Source: Atrina japonica (Eukaryota > Mollusca > Bivalvia > Pterioida > Pinnidae). Taken from it: 64,000 bases of DNA. The stretch covers positions 310,001 through 374,000 of the forward strand of contig BROG01000080.1 in the NCBI GenBank assembly GCA_030159075.1. The letters are read 5' to 3'. The position numbers and the translations under genes are program-made. This document shows, piece by piece, positions 60,101 through 64,000 of the stretch. Positions within the stretch are counted from its first letter, which is position 1, and each line of letters opens with the position of its first letter. The notes under the pieces are model-generated. The model was not told where the DNA came from. It made no database searches and saw only the letters and a program-made list of their open reading frames with translations.

Positions 60101-63100
60101 TATTTTCTTTTGCAATTGTATTGCTATACTGACAAACCATAATCCAACTCAGTACTTGAACAATTCTTAAAAGTGTAACATTTTTACGTGAACTTTTATA
60201 CAGCTATCAATTATTGAAGCTATTAATAGTCTAAATCACTATTGCGATTATGTATTGCATTGAATGTTAACTATTGTAGTAGTACTGTTTGTAGGTATAC
60301 AGTTGTGATGCATCGATACCTTGATACAATTTTAATCTCCGATATATATGTTTTTCAGATTGTGTTTGAGCACCGTCCCAACAATTCAGAGGTATGAGAA
60401 TATCCGGGTGGGAACGAAAATCGCTGTCCATAATGCACATGTGAAGGGCTGCAGAAAGGTAATAGTTTAGATTAATTCATTCTCCCCTAAAAACACATGT
60501 GGACTGGTCTAAGTCATTGATTTACAGAAGAGTCCATTGTTTTTCAGGGTGATGAGTTGAGTAGTTCAGAAGCCATTTTAACATGTTTTAGACTTGAGTC
60601 AAAATTTGAATTCTGTATTTTTATTTACTTACTATGTCATTCATTCTAGTATTCAATATGTTCATTTCCAGGATGCTCGTATGAACATAACTTCAGCTCG
60701 CCTCTACAAAGTTGAGGGGAGGGGGATCTGCAATTGCCTGGCATGACATTTAGTTAAAACAATTAAAATAACTCATCTCAAACAGTGAGTGTTCTGTATT
60801 GCAACCACTAAATCCATAGTATTTCACTTCAATCATTTTAGCCACCTAAAATCCGGATCCTGTGTTGTGGTGCCACTTGTGTGAAAGTTACGGAGTTCTC
60901 CGAATTAGACGCTAAAGTACAGGTAATTGTTACTCATACTGATAAAACTGTGTCTCAATACCTGAAATGTATTACAGAAAACCATCCCTCTTTACTGTAA
61001 ATCTGGAAATTTTCACAGGACTTTATTTTCGCCATACACAAGTTCTAAATTTATTCATGAGATGATATTCACGTGATTTGGAATGCCCGTTTCTTCATGA
61101 TGTTATCATATTTCATTATGCAATAATAAAGCGAAACCCATTGTGAAATTGCTCGTAAATGAAGTTCTTGTGAATAAACCCAGATACAGTATAACAGTAT
61201 AATGACAATGTTCGTTTCATTGGAATCTTTGTCTTCATTTTGAATCTGAAAATGGTACATTTAAACTGACTTTGACTAAAAATACAGAATTAATGTTGTC
61301 ATAGAGATAAAATAGACAGAATAAATTATATTTAAATTCTGCATTATATCATAATTACAGCACTATTTATCAGTTCCATTGATAAAACATTCTTTGATTA
61401 CAAACAACTGATGAAATTTACATTTTGTGTCATCGTATTGAATGATTTTTCTATTAGAAATGCATGTTTATTCTGATTTTTACTGTTGATGACCGGCACT
61501 GTAAATGTGAAGTCTGTTATATGGACAATAAATAACATTATATACGTTTATTCTTGACAAAATCCTGTTTGTAGGTGATATTGTCCGAATAATAACAATC
61601 GATATAAAGCATTCTGACCGTAGTAATGAAAGTAAAACTAAACAGAAAGGTTTATTACGACTTTCCAAAATATAACTTTCCAAATCTTATTTACTTAACA
61701 ACTGAATTTCCATTTTACAGCCCATTAGTCTACCATATACACTACAGAGGTTACTATGGAAACATGGGATCAACAAAGAACAGATGGATTCTCTCCTAAA
61801 TGTCATGATGGCACTCAATGTCAAATTTCAACAAACAGCCTACAGGTAAGGCCATAATTACATCACCTTGAAACAATCTGCATTTCATTTGCCACTTTGC
61901 TTTACAGTTTTTGAAAGTCCACTTTCCAATTTTCCCTGTTATTTCAATTAAGGTTTCCCTCAACCTACATGACCTATCACCAAACCCCTTCATAATACCA
62001 AATTTGGCTGAATCCACATCACTCACTGAAACTGATGAAGAAGTACACAACGTTTATTTCTTGCCCGGACTACTTTTCCCCTGAAAAAATTCCTCTAACT
62101 TGTTTTTGTCCAATAAATGAACAATGTGTTATTGATTCCAAATATTTGTTTTGTTAGTTTTAGTTAATAATGGATGGGTATTTAATGAATTTAAACCTAT
62201 CATAAAACAGTTTCACATCAAGATTGATCTGACAAACCGCACCTGTCAATCTGATTAAAAACCGATCTCTCATCGCACCTGTTCTCAGATATGTTAGAGG
62301 ATCTAATAAAACCTACTATAGGGTCACATGCATGTGACCTCTTGTTGGTGTGTACTGTTCGACCAATGAAAATACAACTTTTAAAATCTTGAATGCTTAT
62401 CGAATGGTAAACTATGTGACTAATTTTTATTACAAAGACAACAATTTACACCTTAACTGAGCATAAAAGAATTAGCCAACTAGCAGACGCACTTATAAAA
62501 CTATTAGGTATTTTCGTTATCCAGAGTTACCACTCCTCGTAGCAGGTTCCAGTTGTGATGTCAATTGTTTGTGTGTAAAAATGAGAAAAGTTATCCATTG
62601 TTATGTCATATGTTTGTGTGAAAATGACGTTGTTTTTTCACGTAAAGACATGATATCACAATCGATACCTGCTGACATGGGAGATAACTCCGACTAACTA
62701 AATGACAGAATTGTTAGAAACACATCAAAGTAATAGTTTGTAGGTCACATGAATGACTTGGGTGATCTTATGCCATGCTTCTTCATCCATGCGACATCCA
62801 TAAACAATTGAATATTTTTAATTTCTTCTTGAAAACTTCTTTGTCAATCATCTTCAAATTTGATAAGAAGCTTTATTAGGGTAAGGGGAACACAAATTGT
62901 GAATTTTGCAATCCTGGAAACCCCTTGGGCCATTTGGCTGGGATCAAAACTGCCAAAAATGGCCCAAACTTTTAAACTTTTCGTCTTCACCCACACATGC
63001 CAAGGAAAAAAATCAATACATGGCTTAAAGGGGGATAATGCTCTCTACCAAAATTGTGAAATTTATAACCAAGGGTTCTGGGTCTGGGGCGGGGCCAATA

Positions 63101-63280
63101 TGGCCTTATAGTGATTATTTAATGATGACCTTAATTTGGTTTTGTTACTTTAGTATTACAGATATCCTTTTGAAATTGTTAGATCTCAATAACAAGGAAG
63201 AAAGTTGGTCGAAACATCAGAGGAACTTCCTGCAGGAATGTCTATCTAGTCCGCACCATTGCTGTTTTACACGCCAAGAT
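40034..63280 (+). CDS. CTC1: CST complex subunit CTC1, 5' part (15 coding exons, continues past the window)
   Basis: CTC1 with STN1 and TEN1 forms CST, which binds single-stranded telomeric DNA and recruits polymerase alpha-primase for C-strand fill-in. Exons: 40034-40150, 41413-41678, 42599-42698, 45010-45100, 46247-46364, 46757-46822, 47932-47992, 52809-52895, 57187-57279, 58303-58401, 59657-59718, 60359-60458, 60842-60922, 61721-61845, 63154-63280. All have GT-AG borders and the frame is continuous for 531 codons. Family features: WLKTAYQTWSKNFG and FLEDKTGIITCQ early on, an OB-fold strand series, and GFYELDHKVGLCLST followed by VGTKIAVHNAHV, which parallels the vertebrate CTC1 order (YELD...GLCL, then RPG...L.DVHL). 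Identification rests on motif order and spacing recalled from vertebrate CTC1; overall identity is low, as expected for this fast-evolving protein. ATG 40034 is the first Met after an in-frame TAG at 39995. The N terminus looks shorter than in human, and the C-terminal half lies beyond 64000. Confidence 0.85.
40365..40836. mobile_element. Family C MITE fragments in CTC1 intron 1
   Basis: Left fragment 40365-40447: AGTGGAATCTGTCTTGGGAG to AGACAGATGATCTTTCAAAA. Right fragment from about 40735: ACAGGTGGTCTTTCATGATA and CTTTCAAGACGGGTTCCAATG. They may be the two ends of one interrupted element. Confidence 0.55.
42744..43911. mobile_element. hAT-like non-autonomous DNA transposon, 1152 bp, with 8-bp target duplication
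   Basis: Element 42752-43903 in CTC1 intron 3. The left end TAGGGGTGGGACGATTC and the right end GTCGCACCCCTG are inverted repeats, and GGTTCG / CGAACC-type words (CTTCGGTTCTCGG, TTCGGTTCGTTTC against GAACCGAACCGAAATCC) extend the similarity inward. Flanks AAGACCAG (42744-42751) and AAGACCAC (43904-43911) match at 7 of 8 positions. The CAGGGGTG-type end and 8-bp duplication are hallmarks of hAT elements. No transposase frame was seen inside. The target was itself a family C MITE (TTTATAAAGACC ... CACCTGTCTACTG ... TATAGACAAATCTGACTG). Confidence 0.82.
45375..45464. mobile_element. Family A MITE-like repeat (copy 7)
   Basis: CGACTCATTAACCCCTGAAA to CTAGGGGTGAATAAGTTAA, core GCAGTAAATCAATGACTTGG. 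In CTC1 intron 4. Confidence 0.85.
45510..45716. mobile_element. Family D MITE-like repeat
   Basis: CTGGAAATTTTCGCTGCAC at the left and GGGCAAAAATTTCCAGGTAA at the right form an inverted repeat. Internal GGCAAATTTTAAATGAAGGC and GTGAATTTAAGACGTG match 19755-19975. Confidence 0.7.
46420..46602. mobile_element. Family D MITE-like repeat
   Basis: GGAAAATTTCACTCCTG, GATGAGAGGGCAAATTTACA, AGATGAATTTAAGACAAAG, AAAGAGCGAAACTAACCAGG. In CTC1 intron 5. Confidence 0.6.
46799..47476 (+). repeat. CTC1: 51-bp minisatellite copied from the CTC1 exon-6 splice donor, about 14 units
   Basis: Unit GATGGCTGTGAGTGAAGTGA TCAGGTTAGTTTAGAATTAG GATACAGCAGT. The first unit begins inside exon 6 (last 24 coding bases) and spans the real donor (GT at 46823-46824). 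Eleven of 14 units keep the AGGTTAGT donor; units 3, 5 and 13 have changed it. Units 7, 11 and 12 carry an 11-bp deletion (40 bp). Reading on past the true donor gives LV then a TAG stop, so use of a downstream copy would truncate the protein. Confidence 0.93.
47760..47879. mobile_element. Family C MITE, short copy
   Basis: TA-CAGTCAAACTTGTATTAAAGG at the left and TAGATAAGTTTGACTGTA at the right form clear terminal inverted repeats with TA flanks. Internal GGGCACCTGCCTTTAAAGGC. It ends about 50 nt before the exon-7 acceptor. Confidence 0.8.
48341..48412. repeat. Perfect 19-bp inverted repeat across an LTR boundary
   Basis: Arms GAAATAATATGGTTTGAGG (48341-48359) and CCTCAAACCATATTATTTC (48394-48412), with a 34-nt loop. 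The right arm covers the first 6 bases of the left LTR. Confidence 0.92.
48407..48572 (-). repeat. 3' LTR of the antisense retrotransposon
   Basis: Shares with the other LTR the run CAAACTCATGTGTATTCATA ACATGGCGGCTTTTCTTGAC. It differs by a small duplicated GAGAAACCGGAGA stretch and by TA in place of the terminal TG/CA dinucleotide. Confidence 0.88.
48960..49990 (-). pseudogene. Integrase remnant of the LTR element
   Basis: Minus strand, in order: an H2C2-type zinc-binding segment with HSSHIGIKGCLRRARETLYW and HTCRSYE, then core-domain sequence with SDNGPQFSSDDFKKFSR and a downstream SPTYPQSND segment. The pieces are in different frames with stops, including stops in the tail after 49280. 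Expected function was insertion of element cDNA; it cannot be functional here. Confidence 0.82.
50100..50835 (-). pseudogene. Reverse transcriptase (C-terminal part) and RNase H remnant
   Basis: Minus strand from 50835 leftward: GHLITSEGLCRDPEKVKGM and HRFIGFVNYLSKFLPRLSG, typical of the end of Ty3/gypsy reverse transcriptase. Then comes the RNase H segment LTLQCDASETGLGAAIMQKG and, in another frame, FGQEKFHQYTYGHDV. The palm with the catalytic YxDD motif is absent because of the internal deletion. Frameshifts separate the pieces. Confidence 0.85.
50822..51487 (-). CDS. Gag protein remnant of the LTR element
   Basis: An open frame of 221 residues with the retrotransposon Gag core: WRKWKEEFMLFVDLAL, KVKMFKYLIGTEGREIYDTL, and VDKYITEVRTLASHCNFG followed by IRDRLVCGIKD. 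It ends at TAA right where reverse-transcriptase sequence begins in another frame, so the nucleocapsid zinc knuckle and protease were lost in the deletion. The first 20 or so residues may not be part of the original protein; WRKWKEE is the first clearly conserved segment. It is the longest non-repetitive single open frame in the window. Confidence 0.85.
   Translation of the reverse strand: MIVTPKCHVLFCYFVMLALECITPPPAKIHFNTRTLSEDWRKWKEEFMLFVDLALKTEGEPEKVKMFKYLIGTEGREIYDTLHFENPEGERTLKDVVEKFDQHCQPKKNETVVHFKFNMQNQETEETVDKYITEVRTLASHCNFGTGHDSFIRDRLVCGIKDTQVKEQLLRIPDLTLDNCIDMCRSAELTKQRINVLDPAPSNINKVDKQSHTNSGRLSAT
51586..51742 (-). repeat. 5' LTR of the antisense retrotransposon
   Basis: On the plus strand it starts TGTTTCACTGTCTTACC and ends AATGTTACA, giving TG...CA ends in either orientation. 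It is followed on the element strand by the primer-binding site. Confidence 0.88.
53190..57142 (+). repeat. CTC1: About 3.9 kb G-poor, pyrimidine-rich tract in CTC1 intron 8
   Basis: Begins with (TC)n and related CACT/TCTG runs to about 53640, continues as degenerate C/T with some A and very little G to about 55200, becomes strongly C-rich to about 57000, and ends in a pure (CT)n run at about 57113-57142. The predicted frames (up to 523 residues of Ser/Pro/Leu) are by-products of composition and are not genes. The tract ends 44 nt before the exon-9 acceptor AG (57185-57186). Confidence 0.95.
57463..57668. mobile_element. Family E MITE (TACTGTAAAT ends), copy 1
   Basis: TTACTGTAAATTCGGTTTTA at the left and GAAAATTTCTGGATTTACA at the right are inverted repeats. 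The interior has ATTTCGCGAGAGCTCTTGC, AAATGGGCATACAAAATCGC and GAACTTGTGTATCGCGAAAA. Confidence 0.75.
57775..57972. mobile_element. Family E MITE, copy 2
   Basis: TTTCGCGATAGCTCTCACTT, GGAATGGGCATTCCAAATCG and GAACTTGTATTACGCAGAAA, ending AAAAATTACAGTA. Same orientation as copy 1. Confidence 0.7.
58031..58120. mobile_element. Family A MITE-like repeat (copy 8)
   Basis: TTAACCGATTTACCCTAAAT to TTCAGGGGTCAATGAGTTAA. Immediately followed by a family B copy. Confidence 0.82.
58121..58208. mobile_element. Family B MITE-like repeat (copy 3)
   Basis: ATGCTCTTTTCTATTCTTTC, AGACCAGCCTATTACGGCCT and GTAGGGTTGAAAGAGTTAA. Confidence 0.65.
58434..58612. mobile_element. Family C MITE, full length with TA flanks
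   Basis: TA-CAGTGAAACTTGTATATAAAG on the left and GCAGGTTTCACTG-TA on the right. The inside is the inverse of 28382-28548 (GGAGGTGGTCTTTATACAGA, GGTCTTTGTGACCAAG). Confidence 0.82.
58613..59656 (+). other. CTC1: Rest of CTC1 intron 10, nothing recognised
   Basis: No repeat or exon could be identified with confidence. A 110-residue minus-strand frame at 58712-59044 has no splice support and unusual composition, and is not called. Confidence 0.4.
59780..59975 (+). mobile_element. tRNA-derived SINE (family S), well preserved head
   Basis: GTCCATGGCCGAGTGGTTAG AGC (A box), TCTCACTTCTGGTCAGAGG, TGGTTCGAGTCCTGCTGGAA (B box), AACTAAGTTGATTTTTGCGA and GGAAGGCCAGTGGTCTCTTC. In CTC1 intron 11. Confidence 0.88.
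60472..60560. mobile_element. Family A MITE-like repeat (copy 9)
   Basis: TTAATTCATTCTCCCCTAAA to TTTTCAGGGTGATGAGTTGA, core GTCATTGATTTACAGAAGAG. In CTC1 intron 12. Confidence 0.85.
60997..61192. mobile_element. Family E MITE, copy 3 (inverse orientation)
   Basis: TTTACTGTAAATCTGGAAAT at the left, interior ACACAAGTTCTAAATTTATT and GATTTGGAATGCCCGTTTCT, and the end AAACCCAGATACAGTA. Confidence 0.7.
61846..63153 (+). other. CTC1: CTC1 intron 14, nothing further recognised
   Basis: No exon lies between the exon-14 donor and the exon-15 acceptor; the frame (AG plus T giving Ser) joins cleanly. Short frames inside lack splice support. Confidence 0.6.
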
Positions 63281-64000
63281 GTAAGTCATGTGATTTATAA
63301 TGAAATTAAAAGATGATGTCAGTTCCTTGTATACAGTCAATTCTTGAATTTGTTACCATTCTCACAATAATGCCACATTTTTTCAGGAAAGTTTTTCCAG
63401 CTACCGGTATATAAAATTCTTTTTATAATGCCAAATTCATTATCACCATCCGCCACTAAATTTTTTATAACAAAAACGTACATTTCAAATTGTTGTTTAT
63501 CTAAATATACCACCATAAGCTATTGTGGTCTGTGAAGCGGCTAATTGGTCTCTCCTAATGACCCGTGTAAAGCCTGACAGCAGAATTAAGACCAAGTAAT
63601 TGAAGATTTAAATAACAAGATAATTACTTAATATAAACTATTGTTCTGCTTTCTGTTTAATGAAATATATATTTATGATACCAAAGAAAGGTAATTTTCC
63701 TCAGTATGCAGGAATTCATTTCACCGCCGAATTCAATACACCGCCATAATTTCAAAAATAACAAAATGTGGCAGTTTATCGAGAATTTACTGTATTATGC
63801 AGTCGTCTAGTGGTAGAGTGTTCAACTCTCAAGTGGAAGGTTACGGGTTTGATTCCCGGTACCATGTTACATTATTATATCAAAGACACAAAAAGAAACC
63901 ATGTTAGTGATTGTACCTTTGTCAAGCACACGGCATACGACATGAAAGTCAAGGGTCTTTCGTGTGAGACGTCCGGTGTCACAGGAGCATGAAATGTAAT
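63281..64000 (+). other. CTC1: CTC1 intron 15, start only
   Basis: Begins with a strong GTAAGT donor. No further exon is seen before the window ends. It holds a tRNA-like SINE head. Confidence 0.6.
63797..63866 (+). mobile_element. tRNA-like sequence (Glu-CTC-like), probable SINE head
   Basis: A box GTCTAGTGGTAGAG, a 7-nt loop CTCTCAA that would give anticodon CTC, and B box GGGTTTGATTCCCGG. The anticodon stem has one mismatch and one G-T pair. No acceptor stem pairs around it, so it is best read as a tRNA-derived repeat rather than a tRNA gene. It differs from family S. Confidence 0.6.

Noticed and set aside
63797..63866. Functional tRNA-Glu gene
   Set aside because: A and B boxes are present, but no 7-bp acceptor stem can be formed and the anticodon stem is imperfect.

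Overview
This is nuclear DNA from an animal, most likely a bivalve mollusc. It is AT-rich, intron-rich (GT-AG introns of 0.3 to 5.5 kb) and full of short interspersed repeats. The bivalve placement is an inference: the conserved exons only say invertebrate animal, but several repeat classes resemble ones I associate with bivalve genomes. These include the block opening TTCACCTGGCCCAAAGGGCC at 15.68 kb, the GGGCTCAACATTAACTT element and the tRNA-derived SINEs. No prokaryotic features and no complete tRNA or rRNA gene were seen.

Three genes can be assembled exon by exon with reading frame preserved across every junction. (1) RPL4 (+, 6169-14183), encoding large-subunit ribosomal protein uL4, in eight coding exons after an unseen first exon. 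Its introns hold at least five box C/D snoRNA-like sequences: three U18 (SNORD18) copies and a duplicated pair I could not name. (2) A FAM174-family type I membrane protein (-, 30864-36972), in two coding exons around a 5.5-kb intron. (3) The 5' part of CTC1, the large subunit of the CST telomere-replication complex (+, 40034-63280, running off the window), with 15 coding exons and 531 residues in frame. A possible exon of a fourth, unidentified minus-strand gene lies at 539-724.

Layout: 1-6168, repeats, a 42-bp minisatellite and the presumed RPL4 promoter and first exon; 6169-14434, RPL4 and its 3' UTR; 14.5-30.9 kb, gene-free sequence with a 1.5-kb bivalve-type repeat and many MITE and SINE copies; 30.9-37.0 kb, FAM174; 37.0-40.0 kb, intergenic space between two divergent genes; 40.0-64.0 kb, CTC1. 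The CTC1 introns carry a hAT-like element nested in a MITE (intron 3), a minisatellite built from the exon-6 splice donor (intron 6), a deleted Ty3/gypsy-type LTR element in antisense (intron 7) and about 3.9 kb of G-poor, pyrimidine-rich sequence ending just before exon 9 (intron 8).

The three genes show no shared pathway. Within RPL4, the protein-coding and snoRNA parts both serve ribosome production. The strongest points for a second look are the duplicated unnamed snoRNA, the splice-donor minisatellite and the giant pyrimidine tract. Family names come from memory of the families and were not checked by database search.
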